Below are positions 13,287 to 25,497 of a DNA stretch of 64,000 nucleotides, piece by piece. The notes under the pieces are model-generated. The model had not been told where the DNA came from and did no database searches. It worked only from the letters and a program-made list of their open reading frames with translations. The translations under genes were made by a program, and so were the position numbers. The DNA lies in assembly GCF_047948215.1 (NCBI RefSeq), contig NC_134456.1, positions 14,843,730 through 14,907,729 on the forward strand, written 5' to 3'. The stretch's first letter is position 1, and each line of letters opens with the position of its first letter. The DNA comes from Lycorma delicatula (lineage: Eukaryota; Arthropoda; Insecta; Hemiptera; Fulgoridae).

Positions 13287-13444
13287 GCAGGCCTCCCTGC
13301 AAATGGTAGCATCTTGCCCTTTCATCTGGACGTCCCAGGTTCAAATCCCAGTTAGGCATAGCATTTTCACACATGCTACAAATCATTCATCTCATCCTCT
13401 GAAGCAATACCTAACGGTAGACCTGGAGGTTAAATAAAAAAAAA
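13287..13444 (+). mobile_element. SINE inserted into the mariner element
   Basis: B-box-like GGTTCAAATCCCAGTTAGGC, then CATTTTCACA..., CATCTCATCCTCTGAAGCA and a poly-A end. It is flanked by a 14-bp duplication with two mismatches (13273-13286 and 13445-13458). It shares the CATCCTCTGAAG-type 3' body with the SINEs at 2427 and 32186 but has a different head (GGACGTCCCAGGTTC), so it is a sister subfamily. Confidence 0.85.
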
Positions 13445-13460
13445 AGTAGCAGAGGTCAAA

Positions 13461-14150
13461 CATAGCATCATGGATCAAAGAGCTGTTATAAATTTTCACT
13501 GTAAGTTAGGAAAAATAGCATCAGAAGTTTAAAAAATTTACAAAGGTGTTTTAAATTTGACCCAGAGACAAAACATCAGAATATGGAATGGCATCAAACA
13601 TCATCACCGAGGAAGAAGAAACTCAGATTGCAGAAATCATACATCAAGACATTTTTTTGATGCTTCTGGAGTGATCCATCATGAATGTTTTCCTGAGGGC
13701 ACAACAGTAACTGGACAGTACTACTAAGGAGTCATGCAACGTCTCTTTGCTCACATGCATCGTGCCAGGACACATCTGTTCCAACGCAAGAGTTGTGTTC
13801 TTCTGCATGACAATGCACCGGCTCACTGCACACTACCCGTGAAGCAGTTTTTAGCATCAAAAAAGATTTGTGTGCTCAAACACCCACCCTGTTTTCCTGA
13901 TTTGGCACCAGCACACTTTTTCTATTTCTAAAAATTAAATGTGCTTTAAAAGGAAAATATCACTGAAACATTTCTTTTAAAGCACATTTAATTTTTAAAT
14001 GAGGACATAAAATTGAGGACATCCAACATGATGTGACTGACAGACTGAAGGAGGTACACTATCAGGATTTTCAGTGTTCTTTCAATAATTTGTATGATCA
14101 ATGTAAATGTTGTGTGGAGGTGCAAGGGGATTATTTTGAATCCATGTAAC
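13461..14150 (+). pseudogene. mariner transposase pseudogene
   Basis: N terminus MDQRAVINFHCKLGKIASE then a stop and deletion. The catalytic part reads PEGTTVTGQYY, GVMQRLFAH, CVLLHDNAPAH and FPDLAPAHFFYF. The DDD triad is damaged: the third Asp (family PDLAPADFFLF) is His. A 24-bp inverted duplication at 13929-13997 disrupts the following KLK region. Confidence 0.88.
13929..13997. repeat. Perfect inverted repeat: 24-bp arms, 21-nt spacer
   Basis: Arms 13929-13952 and 13974-13997 are exact reverse complements (core AAATGTGCTTTAAAAG). One arm is transposase coding sequence; the other is an inverted copy inserted downstream. Confidence 0.95.
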
Positions 14151-14609
14151 TGCAAAATTAAAATAAAGTTCCTAGTTTTGATATAATGCTAGTTGTCACA
14201 TTAGTTATTTGGCAAACTGTGTATGTATTTCTTGCTAATATTGAATTTTTGTTACTTAAAAAATAAACTTCCAGTGTATTCACTTTTTCATTATCAACTG
14301 CATTATTAAAACAAAAATTACATAAACAACTGATAAATAAACAATTCAGAAAAAGGAACTTTAAAAAGAAACAGAGTATTAAAAACTGAAGTATTTTTTA
14401 ACTTCTTGACAACAATCTAAACTAATGAATAAGAGCAACCCATTACCCATCAAAGAATGCACTGTTAAATTTGAAAATTTTTCAACAATGCAAAAAACAG
14501 CTGATAATTATTTAGCATTAAAATTCTATTAATTGTTTTTATAAATTTATAAGTCCATAGCTCCATAATGGCTGCATGTAGAAAAAATATAAAAATGTCT
14601 TAAAATATT

Positions 14610-14957
14610 ACTTTCTTCCTCAAAATGCAATAAAAACATGAAGTTCCCAAATGAAATAATGAACTGGCGACCATATTTGATTTTACAATTGTCTGCATGT
14701 AACTGGTTCAGAGAAAAACATCCAAAAATAAAAATATCTTAAAATACGATTTTCTACTGAAAAATGCAATAAAAACATGAGGTTTCTATTTGAATTATGA
14801 AGTTGGCTGCCACATTGGAAAAAGGGAGAAGATTTAAAAAGTGGTAATACTTTATTTTTAATGTAGGGAAAATCTAGGGAAGGTTCCCCATCTAATTTTC
14901 TAATAAAACATAGTTTCTGAGATCTGAATGGTGGTCATATTGAGTTGATCACCTCTG
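14610..14957. repeat. Right long terminal inverted repeat with internal duplication
   Basis: Inverted partner of 11629-11975. It contains two diverged copies of a unit (AAAATGCAATAAAAACATGA, then a stretch ending in a CCATATTTGA/CCACATTGGA-type motif) at about 14626-14690 and 14760-14820, so this arm has been internally duplicated relative to the left one. Confidence 0.75.
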
Positions 14958-15155
14958 TATGTGTGTGTATGTAAAATTTGTAAAGAATCAAAATTAGTAA
15001 AAAAAACCAGAGCAGAAAACCATGCAATTGAGCAGTAAACATGAATATAAAAAGCAACTACTAAAGCTATCAGCTGAATGAGTTAATTTTCCATTTAGTC
15101 ATTAAAGAAATACATATGTATAAGTATATAATTTATAAAGAAAATTATTTTTTAC

Positions 15156-15286
15156 CTGTGATAATCATTAACGCAATAAATTTTGTTGTCAACATCAACT
15201 GTGAATGGGACACCATCAAGGCATTCGTTGCACATACAACATCGGAAACAACCTGGATGATAAGATTTTCCCATTGCTTGAAGAAT
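15156..15286 (-). CDS. jub: LIM2 exon of Ajuba/LIMD1/WTIP family protein
   Basis: A 131-nt exon: 43 codons plus two bases (AG) of a split codon. The acceptor is TTTTTAG and the donor CACAG|GTAAAA. It begins [16 protein letters not shown] and contains [13 protein letters not shown], both hallmarks of LIM2 in Ajuba proteins. With the CAIC cysteines of the preceding exon, His10, Cys13, Cys16, Cys19, Cys38 and Asp41 of this exon complete the two zinc sites. The exon ends in NDYH plus AG, so the next exon should start with one base completing Arg/Ser/Lys and continue toward the LIM3 cysteines. That exon was not found in the window. Confidence 0.96.
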
Positions 15287-18144
15287 CTAAAAATATAATT
15301 AAAATAAACAGAAACTCATGACTAATAACTAATTTTTTATGGTGTACGTAAATAATAAGTATATCAATAAATTTTGTTATAATGCAAAATTATAACAATA
15401 TTTTGTTAAAATGCATTCTACAGTAAAAATATTAAATGTATATTTTATATTTGAAATAGAAGACTACTTTTAGTAATTAAAAAAAGAAAACTGACCCTTT
15501 TGTTGCCAATAAAGTGTGTAAACTACAAGTATTTTGATATGAAATGTAAACAATAAGTCAGCATTGGATAGGTAAGTTTTTAACCTTGTTATTAGTTTAT
15601 TTATTACAATTTTATAAATAATTTAAACACCAATAGCTTACAAATTTATGAAACCATACAAAAAATATGTAAGTGTGAGCAATGTAAAAATAGTAAACAA
15701 AAATAAGGACAATATTAACATGAATATAAAAATGCAAAATCTCTACTAAAAATTAAAAATGTTTAATGAAATTACTCTTTAATAACAGAGGTATCATACA
15801 TACAAACATAGCAAAACAATAGACTCTCTTTAAAATACAACTTAAATACTTATCAAATTAACCAACACCAAAATTAACTCCAATAAAAAATAAATGGATC
15901 TTTTCTTATACTTGAAAGTAAAAACAATCTAAAAAGCTTTTAAAAAAACTTAAGTTGCTGTTTCAGTAAACTAACATGTGTATAAAAAAAATCCATGTAA
16001 GAAGACAATACATTTTACTGCTGGTTTCTTTACAACCCGTTAAAATTAGCATTGCATTTCATCCAAATACTGTTTGAACAGTGTTTACATGAGTAAATCG
16101 GCGCTCAATTACATCTAAGAAAAAAGTTTGTATTTCTTTGAAGCAATAAAAATGGCAATGCTTTTCCAAAATAACAATTATCATTCCCTAAATGCTAATG
16201 TAATTTTTCTAAATTAAAAAAAAAAAACTAATAAAGATAATAATTTTTTACCTTTGTACCGTATAATTCATAAGGTAATTCATATTCATGTTATTTGAAA
16301 ATGCATATCTCAACTATTAAAAAATGTAATTTTGGATTTTTTTTTGTCTATTCAATTAATTTTTATACTGAACAAAATGGATGAACAATATAGTTTTTTA
16401 TATGTTGCACTTCTTTAAAAAAAAACACTATAACTGTACAACATGACAATAACAAGTTAAAAGAAAAATGTAAAATTACCAGAAAATAAATGTCTAATAA
16501 ATGAAAACCTTTTGCTTTAAGTATCTTTTTCTTTGATCCTCAGTTATAAAGTTGATTGTGAAAGATAACCATAAGGAATACTTATATAGAAAAGTAAAAA
16601 TGCAAAAACTTCAAAATTTATTACTATAATTAGTTTTTATTATAAATGGAGAAATAAATAATATTATATAAATATATATAATTATAATATTATACATGTT
16701 TGTTAGCTGTTTAAGAACATCTTATGAAATTCTAACTAAAATCAGTAGTTTTTTAAATATCTGGAAAAGAAGAATTTTACCCACTCCCCTTTCCCACTCA
16801 TGACTATTTCACGAGAACTTTACAGTATTTATCAGTGAGTAAACCTAAATTTGCCAAACAAAAAAGTCAGTGATCCTGAACTATTTTCTTATCAATGCTT
16901 TCTTTACTTTTTTATTATTATATAATTATCATAAAATTCTTTCAAATACCTTAAGCAGTGAAAATCAAACATAACAATTCACGTCAATGAATGGCTTCTT
17001 AGCAAAATAATAATTTAGCAAAATTAAAGTCTGATCTTATTTCTCCTACTTTCAGTAACGAGTAACTGTTGAAAATGTAACTGCTTAACCATGAGGCCAA
17101 CAGACACACTGAGATTTATTCTACAGTACATCATGGTAACTTAAAAAAAAATTAATTAATTAAAACATTTATTACCTCTGCGATTAACTAAATCAACAAT
17201 TTTCTACTTTAAATGCAATGCTGTTACTTTTCTTAATAAATTTTCAATATGTTTTATTATATATTTTTAATCTTTTCTTCCATTAAACATAGTGCAACTC
17301 CAGTTATATTTACATTCGACAGAAAAAAGTGTAAAAAATTATAACAGATTCTCTAAAACCTTCACTGTTTTCTTCATTTCACTAAAGCTGAATAAAACAT
17401 CATACATATGTCAAAGAAATCTAATTTTAAAAATAATTACTAAGAGTTCAGAAATGAAATCAATTACCCATAAATGAAAAAATTAATGAAAATAATTTCA
17501 ATAAAAAATTACTTTCCTATTATGTTTAAAGTTTATTTATTTTACAATCTTTGTTCTGAAATAAATAAAGAGTAATATTATAATTAATTTTTAACATTTC
17601 TGTTATTTTATCGAATGAAATGCCAGAGATTTAAGTTAATAAACTATATTCATATTTACTTTTATCACAAGCCAGGAATTTCTTTTCATACATATTTATG
17701 AAAATGAAAAATCCAACAAAAATGTCAACATTAAGAAAAAATTACTACCCTCAGTTTCAAATATACATCATATATTTAAATTACACAATAAAAATCCTAT
17801 TAATCTGTTTTTTTTTTATTACCTCAATTTCCAGTTAATTGGTTGCCTGAAATTTCTAACTCATTTATAAAACCTGGAAAATAGTTTACATATAAACATT
17901 TGAAATATGCCCCTTACTCTGAAATACACCAGCCCTTTAACTATTTCTCATATTTAAAAAAAAAATCATTGCTTGCAAGCGGTCTTACAAAAACATTTTA
18001 CGATCTTATCAGAGAGAACGGGTACTTTATTCCAAAGCGCCTACTCTTTGGGTGTCAAATGTTACTGAATATTATCTAGAGATAAAAAACTACTATTAGT
18101 CATTTGGTTTAACCAAAACAGAATGAACAGATTAAATTACATAC
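15287..18144 (-). other. Intron between the LIM2 exons
   Basis: AT-rich intron with homopolymer runs and almost no CpG. I see no exon-like stretch, no transposase or reverse transcriptase similarity, and no clear repeat boundary. A sequence near 17080-17105 looks weakly like a tRNA A box on the minus strand but has no B box. Confidence 0.7.
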
Positions 18145-18207
18145 CATTTCCATAATCAAATGACCACATATAGCACATTTTTCAGCCGTCTGCTGAAATC
18201 CTGAATA
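18145..18207 (-). CDS. jub: Small exon: LIM1-LIM2 linker and first zinc ligands of LIM2
   Basis: A 63-nt, 21-codon exon in phase 0 at both ends, with a CAG acceptor and a GTATGT donor. It reads YSGFQQTAEKCAICGHLIMEM. The YSGFQ linker follows LIM1 in Ajuba proteins, and CAIC supplies the first two cysteines of LIM2. It joins the preceding exon after CEEDYL and the next before [13 protein letters not shown], reproducing the family order without gap or overlap. It was too short to be seen as an ORF and was found by expecting the family sequence between two clear LIM exons. Confidence 0.95.
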
Positions 18208-21200
18208 CTGCAATCAAAAATATAAACAGAATTAGATTTCCAATAAATACATTTAACTGTTATGTATATCACCTCTTACATCATAAGCAAAAGATGATTT
18301 TTTTTTCTTACAATAACAAATAGCTAATGATGTACAAACGATGTACATATCTGTACTTGCTGCATTGTATGCTGTAGTAAACGCATGTACAAACAACCAT
18401 TAACCTAAGTCATTATTACTTATTTTTTTAAATTAATCGATCAGCAATACTAGAAAGCATAAATCTAAAAAAGAAAAAAAAAAATTTTATAAGTAGAAGA
18501 TTCTGTCCATCTAATGAGGATATACCGAGCCAACCCAACATTTTAAAGGTTAAATTTTACACTATTCTACAATTTTAATAAGACATTTTGTACAAATTTC
18601 AAATTAAAACAAACAAATAACCAAAGTAGAAACTAATTCTTTTTCCATTTTCTAAAATATTAACTACAAATTATTATCAGCAAGTATGAAACCCATATTA
18701 AAAATAAATGTAAGATCATTTAGCCACAATAAACAGCTCAAACTAGTTTGAAGAGGTACATGCGGGTCAAGAGTAATGGAATATGATCAGATCCTTTTTG
18801 GTTGACCAATTTAATAATTGGGAGTCAAAGGTAAAAAAAATACAGAAGAAAAAATCAAAGGATTTACATTTTTAAAAACTAATCTAAGTGTTCAGTCATT
18901 CAGAAAAAAACAAGATCAAACACATTTAATAAACATCACAAGCATTTCTATTTCATCATTTCTTGTCTGGCCACAGCGTAGTAAGATACAGATCTGTATA
19001 AACTGGATCTCATATCAAAATGAATTAAGGGAAAATAATCTCTACATAAATTTTCACATAGTTTAGGAATTTTTCTTTTAGTATAAACGGGCTATTAATT
19101 ACTATAATTGTTGGATATAATACACCCATAACAATTGTATGAGACTTAAATGAAGCACCAGATATCACTAAAACCAGGGTTACTACAGAAAATGAAAAGT
19201 GATTTCCCATCGACTTTGTTTCTGAGCCAAATATGTAGTTTACATCAGCATTCCAATCCCATTGAAATAAGGTATTTTCAACCTTCATGACTTATAAGGC
19301 GATTCATACCTTAGATACATCATGCAAGTAAAACTGAAAAAGATATTGTAGCTTCCACACCTCTGTCAAGACTTTGCTTTATAAAGCCTGCTCCTCTGTG
19401 CATAACAAGTACATTTTAACATCATAAATGAAATAAGCTCATTAAATCAACTATTGCAGAACAACAAGAATTACATTTTTGATCTAATTTTAAGAGTTTC
19501 AGGGCCCTGAGCAAGATTAAGTTGAGTAAATTGTACAAAAACCGTTGATCTAGTAAAAAAAAATATAAAATTTTCATCAATCTTATTTACAGTTTCTAAG
19601 TAGAAGGAAAATTAAAAAGATAAATACAAAAGTAACATATATAAGAGTACCGATTATAATCGGTATTATCTATAAAGAGTACAATGCACACCTGTATAAA
19701 CAAGTATGTACAAAAAATAAGCCTAAAGCATTTAGTATTATTTATATTATTTAAAAACAGATGCAAGAAATATTTCATTTATATAAGCAGAAGCTGCAAA
19801 AATAAAAAAGATTAACATTTCAAAGTAATAACAAAATGTTCTACACATAGTAAAAAAAAAGTTGTGAAATATTTAAATTTTAAAATAGACTTGTTTTAAA
19901 ATAACCCTCTCTTTTAAGTCGTATTAGTAGTGTTCTCCTCTAAACCAATTTTCAAGTCATTATCTTCTTACAATGTCTAAACTTGCTATTTCTTAGTATA
20001 TAATAACAGTAGCTAGTAAAAGAAAATAAAAAGAAGTACCTAACAACAATTTTTTAATTTTCTTATCATTCCTAATAGGACATTTTCATTAATTAGAAAT
20101 AAATTTCAATCTCCTGTTTATAAACCTAAATAAAATATATGACATTCTCTATCTCCTTAAAAAAATTATTATATTATGATCCACAACAAAAATCTTTTTA
20201 GCACCAGTTCAAAATACGTAAAAATTATATTTAGTGAAATTTTTACATATTAATCCTTGGACAGTATAAAACTTTCAAAAATAGTTTTTCCAATAGTTTA
20301 TCTCAATAGATTTGACAAGACATATAACCAAAACATCTGGAATAATTAAACCAAAAAACTGCTTACATATCACACTGGAATTTCCATTACGTGGTCCTAG
20401 CATAAAAGTTTTCCTCCCTATCAGTAGTAAATTGTCAATTCACAATTTATTGTTTGAATTTTTTTCATAAAAATAAAAGCACTCAGATTTAAAGATTTAG
20501 AATCTTATTCGCCCATATTTATGCTTCTTTATCCATAAATCTGAATCTTTTATTAGTCAAGTTTGAAATCAAAGAAAAAAAAGTGTAGTTGTTATGCTCT
20601 TTTGATTCTATTTATCTATCTTTATATTCAAGCATAATCCAAAAATATTTCAGTAATTGATTTCTTTACTCGAGTAAGGCTGAATTAAATTAAAAAACTG
20701 TTTTAGTAAAAATTTTATTAAATCGTGATTATTTCTTATACAGCGATAAAGTTGCTCAAGATTTTCCCATCGAGGTGTGATCAAAAAGTATCTGACCTTA
20801 TTTTAACTGCAGTAACCGTTTGTAGGGTCAGAGGAGGGCATCATGGATGTAACCTTGACTCATATTAGTTGTGTATGATTCACTGTTTTTCTGCCATTGC
20901 AACCGATTGCTGCTCAGCAGCTGTGAAAATAAAATGTACGACTAGTTCCTGTCGTGTTTTCATTATCATTTAAAATTACTGAATGGATTGAGGAGAGAAT
21001 CTGTATTAAATTTTGTCAAAAACTTGGCGTCAGGCAAGTAGAGATAAGTAATTTTCAAAAGAATTTTTTCAGTCGTTAAGAAAATTGTGGCGGCTGACTT
21101 TTTCTAATAACAGAGAATCTGTGGATGATATTAAGCAGTGTAAAAGAAAATTATGATCTAATGCTGTTCAAGGAGAAGGCGTGTAATCCACTGGTGAAAA

Positions 21201-21816
21201 CACCAGTGCGTATTTTATTATGCGTAAAATGGAACCAGAAAATTTTAAGGATATCATCTACATTGTGCAACCTTTTTTTATATGTAAAAATTAAGTTATG
21301 GATCAAAAGAATGGAAAAACTAATAACACAGAATTCCAGTAAAAGGATAATGAAGACACAGATGATAAATAATATAAACTTAATAATGAATTAATTAACT
21401 TATGTTTTGTGCTTAATGGTGTACCTAGCTGCCTAATAGTTTCTGAGTTAGGTCTATCCATGGAAATATGGATAAAATCTAGAAGAAAGCTGTTTGAAAC
21501 AATCATTCTCAATTGCCTTTATTGCAAGCGTTTGCTAAGAATGAATAAACATGAAATTTTTAATAACACTTGATAGTATTAACCAGAACAGCTTATTTGT
21601 TTGGGGGGAAGGCACTTAGTACAAGGAATAATATACCTAATAAGTATAATCATTAGCCGTTGAGTAAAAATAGCATTTAATTCATGAAACAATAAGGAAA
21701 AAGTTAACAAAAAGAAGTTAAGACCTACTACATGTTTCCCTTATAAATTTTGAATCCATTCTAGGAACCAAACACCTGAATAATTATATTAATAGTATTT
21801 AAAACCGAATACTAAC
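18208..21816 (-). other. Intron between LIM1 and the linker exon
   Basis: AT-rich, CpG-poor intron. Apart from the truncated mariner at about 20771-21130 I recognise nothing in it. The longest ORFs (for example 18818-19066 and 19025-19288) show no family features. Confidence 0.65.
20771..21130 (+). mobile_element. Truncated mariner, 5' portion
   Basis: It opens with a mariner terminus (CGAGGTGTGATCAAAAAGTA) and about 200 nt later has the start of a transposase: WIEERICIKFCQKLGVRQVE, which is the family's HTH entry. Similarity stops near 21130, and no right terminal repeat was seen, so this copy lost its catalytic half. Confidence 0.8.
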
Positions 21817-21986
21817 CAGATAATCTTCTTCACAGTAAACTCGTCCATGTACATTATAAAATGCTTTCCCTCTCAACGCTCGACCACAGGAACAACAAAT
21901 GAAACAATTAGTGTGATACAAATTACCCATCGCCTGACATGCTTGCCCAGCACCAGTCACTTTCTCTCCGCATGTATGACAAATAC
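21817..21986 (-). CDS. jub: LIM1 exon of Ajuba/LIMD1/WTIP family protein
   Basis: This 170-nt exon is bounded by a polypyrimidine tract and AG acceptor (AG at 21988-21987) and a GT donor at 21816-21815. It starts with two bases of a split codon followed by 56 codons. Counting from the first full codon, the LIM zinc ligands are Cys2, Cys5, His24, Cys27 (site 1) and Cys30, Cys33, Cys51, Asp54 (site 2), the usual spacing. [15 protein letters not shown] and CCSCGR are diagnostic of Ajuba/LIMD1/WTIP rather than zyxin/LPP. It ends in phase 0 after CEEDYL. LIM domains are zinc-binding protein-interaction modules; in this family they bind LATS/Warts and junction partners. No disruption is visible, and conservation amid decayed DNA implies an active gene. 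Confidence 0.96.
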
Positions 21987-24819
21987 CTGCCGACAAAAAA
22001 AAATTAATATATCAATATTTTGCTAATATGGAATCATCAAATAAGGGAATTATTAAATAGAGAAATGAATGATTGATTTCAGTATACCTAGGAGATTCAG
22101 GTTTACTCGATAGGCATCTGTTACCAGTTTGACTTTCTGTCTAGCCCTAAGACTGGAAACAAATATAAGCTGACCGGTACAGCTGCCAAACTACGAAATG
22201 GAGATTACTTCTCTACAGCAACCAAACTGTACTAATGTGACACCACCATGAAGCCAGTGCAGTAGTTAATATATTACCTGTGTTAACTACCTAGTTTAGA
22301 AGGAATTATAGATAAAAAAGGAGAAAGTTGTCACAAAGAGATGACCAACTCGTAGATGGATTGTTTTGGGAGATTTTCACAATTTTCTATCTTGCCCAAG
22401 ACCTACTATTATGAAAATTATTATTTGAAGTAACTTGTAGCATTTTATATAACTGATGAATAATATCATATAATTAACTATAAACTAAGTTTATTAATTC
22501 TCCCCCCTTATAAAAAACAACAAAACTTTGGTGTTTTTTATATCATTGGTATTGTAGATGGATATCATCCATTTGAAACTTGAACAGATTGTGTAAATTA
22601 ATATAGTAAATCTCTCAGCTGTAAAGAATGCATTACACATACTGCAATTACTGTAATTATCAGGAAAGTAAGGAAAGATAAGATGCAATTACACAAAGTA
22701 TAGTTTTTAAATTTACATATCTTAATAAGATTGCTGAGTACGTCCACACACTCAAATTCACTAAATGAAGAAATAGTATGTCTTATTCATATAAATTAAT
22801 GTGAAAACAAAAATGTATTTTTAATTAAATTAAGTTTCACTAGGAGAAATTATTCACATTTGAGTTTTGAGCAGGGATTTGGAGAGAGAATTGGAATTAT
22901 GACTTGGAAACTTTAATACTTTAAACTTTAATATTATCCCTGGTGCAATTCATTAGGAAAATTGTGAAAAATACATGGACAATTGTAAAAAAAATTAAAA
23001 GGAAATGTAAGGAGTAGTGATCAAATATATATTATAACCACATAGATAAAGCACATTAAGGAGCTTATTAAATTTTTCAGATTACAGTTTTGTAATTAAT
23101 TAATCTAATTATTTAAATGTCCAATTACTTCTACAGAATAATCCTGTAACAGTAAGATAAGTAACACAATGTATGCATATTTAATTACAATTATTGATAT
23201 TATTAGATATAAACATAGCTACTTATTTTAATATATATTTTTTTTATACATATTTATGAGTAACCAACCTCAGCAGTTATTACCTGGAAAGTACAAGCAA
23301 CAAATGCCAAACCACAACTAAACAATTAGAAACCCTTATATGATTTTCTTCTATAAACCAAACAAACATAAAAAAATCGGACAAAATTTATAAGTGGTGT
23401 CATAGTTTACTGATCATACAAATATGTTTAATATTCAATAATGGGGTCGTACAGATTAATAACATATGAAAACATCAATTAAAATGGGTAAAAACATTTA
23501 TCACTCAGATGTGTAAAAAAATAAATTATTGTAAAAATAATCAAAAGACAATAATTAAAATGAATAAAAACTAATTAATATACAATTATATTTTTTTAAA
23601 AAATGAACATATGTAATATTTTAAATATAAACCTTAAATTCCTTAATGCAACCAGCAATTCAGGAAACAAACAAAGCATTTAATTTTTTGGCTGAATGCC
23701 CTTATGAGTGGGAAGAACTAGAACATAGCCCACACAACAAGTGGCTGTGACAAAATGTTTGCAATTTACTTAACATACAGTAATCTACGCTAAAGAACTT
23801 AGTTAGTTGACCTTCTAAAAAATAATTAAAAAATAAAAAAAAAATTCTAACTTCATAAAAATGCATTATAAAAAAACAAGGAGGAAAATGAATGCAGGCG
23901 GAAGTGATATCAATTTGCATTTAAAGTAGGAGTAAGATTGTCTGTATAAAGGACAAATTAACATACATATATAAATCTATCAAAAGAATATCTGAAAAAT
24001 GCCAATATGTGTTGTTTATGCACAGACATAAATCAAACTCAAAATATTTATTTACACAAAAAAGAATAGCAATAAAAATATACAGAACCGTACTGGCACA
24101 TTAATACAATAAGTAAAAGATGAACATGAATAAGATTTGATGGTCTATTAAAAAATATTTTAAAGAAATTATTTAACTTTAATAACTTCTAAGTAAGAAT
24201 ATATATTTACTTTTTTTAAAGTATTTAACACATATGTAATATAAAAAGTAATGTATTTAATGATCTCAAACTCAGTTCCCACAGTAATAGTTGATATTTT
24301 TCTCAACTGGTCATTAGCTAGTAATAACATATCTAGATCTCTTAAATTATTACGACTCTTATCAATCTTCAAGTTTATGTAATGTTGTCAACAGACCTTA
24401 CCAAAAATTGTATTAGATATCTTCATTTGATTTTCATAGCTATTATCTACAGGTGTCAAAACATTTTGAAAAAACTGAGTATAGTAGCTAAAGCTGAGAG
24501 TGAATTAAATTTTGGGAAAACAGTTAATATTTCATGGGTAAAGGCTGCTGAATCGCAGAACAGAAAAGTATTGCTTTAAGAAGACCGATAGGTAAAAAAA
24601 CAAAACAAGAACTGATGGTGTTGAAAGTTTTGAGGTTCCAAGAAAGAAAACAGAAACCTCAAGTTAGAAAACATAATGGAGCAGTACAGACTTGAAAAGA
24701 AATAAAATGACGATAGAAAATACTTCTAATGGATGAATACAAAGTATATTTGTTAAACTTTTTTATCTAAAAATGTGTATTTTTTACTGGTTTTTATTAT
24801 GAAGCTTGATGGTAAAATG

Positions 24820-25497
24820 TCACTGGGATGTGGTTCAGTTTAATACGATTCAAATGAGGAAATGGATAGAACATTACAGGAACAATAAGTCAGTGAGAGG
24901 AGTGGTACAGGAGGCGAGGAGGATATTGAGATGGAGAGTTTGTATGGAGTGGTTCATTCATTGACTGTCCAGGAGTTTGGGAAAGTGCTGAAGGGTGTAA
25001 AAAGGAAGACCCAGGACTGCATGGGCTAAATGCAGTACTGTTACAGAGGTTTCTTCTTTGAACTGTGATTCTTACATCTGATGAATTAATGCTAGAAACA
25101 GTTCAAAATCCCAGAATGCTGGGAGAATTGACTTGATTAAAACGATTTTCAAAAGAGGATAAAAATAGTTGCAATAAATATACAGGGAGTATTCTACTTA
25201 ATTATGCTTATAAAATTTATAGTATAAATGGAAAATTGTGAAAAACTTCTGAGGCCTTATTGTTGGAGGAGCAGAGTGATTTAGAAAAGGGACGTCATCT
25301 ACACATGCTTTTACCATCAGACAAATCATTGGAAAATTCAGAGAGTTTAATTTAGAGACCCATTATATCCTTAGTGGACCTTCAGAATACATTCAATACA
25401 GTAAATACAAGTGTTTTATTAGAAATACTTTGGAAGGATGGGTATTCACAACATCTAATAAATATGGTTACAAGTGTTTACGAGGGAACAAAAATAA
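24820..25497 (+). mobile_element. LINE reverse transcriptase fragment, part 1
   Basis: Broken frames read MRKWIEHYRNNK, VQEFGKVLKGVKR-like, FKRG..NSCNKYTGSILLNYAYKIYS-like, EEQSDLEKGRHLHMLLPSDK versus the alternate frame HAFTIRQIIGKFREFNLETH, then VDLQNTFNTVNTSVLLEIL and HLINMVTSVYEGTKI. These are palm and finger blocks of non-LTR retrotransposon RT. The first catalytic Asp region (VDFxKAFD) is FNTVN here. The fragment stops exactly at the 25498 insertion point and resumes at 27819. It is 5'-truncated or decayed before 24820. Confidence 0.85.

Larger units (their letters stand above)
13093..14223 (+). mobile_element. mariner element inserted into the long-TIR transposon
   Basis: TA lies at both ends (13093-13094 and 14222-14223). 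Inward ends are similar: TACACACCCAGTGCGGCAAATAAG on the left, TACACAGTTTGCCAAATAAC on the right. Removing the element and one TA restores the host transposase frame as ISKKYIQQYPDTHP. About 1.13 kb including a SINE, so the mariner itself is internally deleted. Confidence 0.9.
11629..14957 (-). mobile_element. Long-terminal-inverted-repeat DNA transposon, host of nested insertions
   Basis: The ends read inward as CAGGGTGATCAACTTAATATG (left, from 11629) and CAGAGGTGATCAACTCAATATG (right, from 14957). Similarity continues for roughly 340 bp on both sides, including TCTCAGAAACTAT, CCCTTTTTCCAAT and TTTTGAGTAGAAAAT or close variants. TATG lies immediately outside both ends and may be a 4-bp target duplication. 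Between the arms is a minus-strand transposase of the IS630/Tc1-mariner-related type. A mariner element (13093-14223) sits inside the transposase, and that mariner holds a SINE. Confidence 0.85.

Noticed and set aside
13734..13931. 65-codon ORF as a host gene
   Set aside because: It is the catalytic core of a mariner transposase within defined element ends.
17075..17110. tRNA or SINE head on the minus strand (GTTGGCCTCATGGTTAAGC)
   Set aside because: A-box-like only; no B box at the right spacing and no cloverleaf can be drawn.
21303..21512. Minus-strand ORF as an additional upstream jub exon
   Set aside because: It lies downstream of LIM1 on the gene strand, has no splice sites in phase and shows no LIM or PreLIM features.
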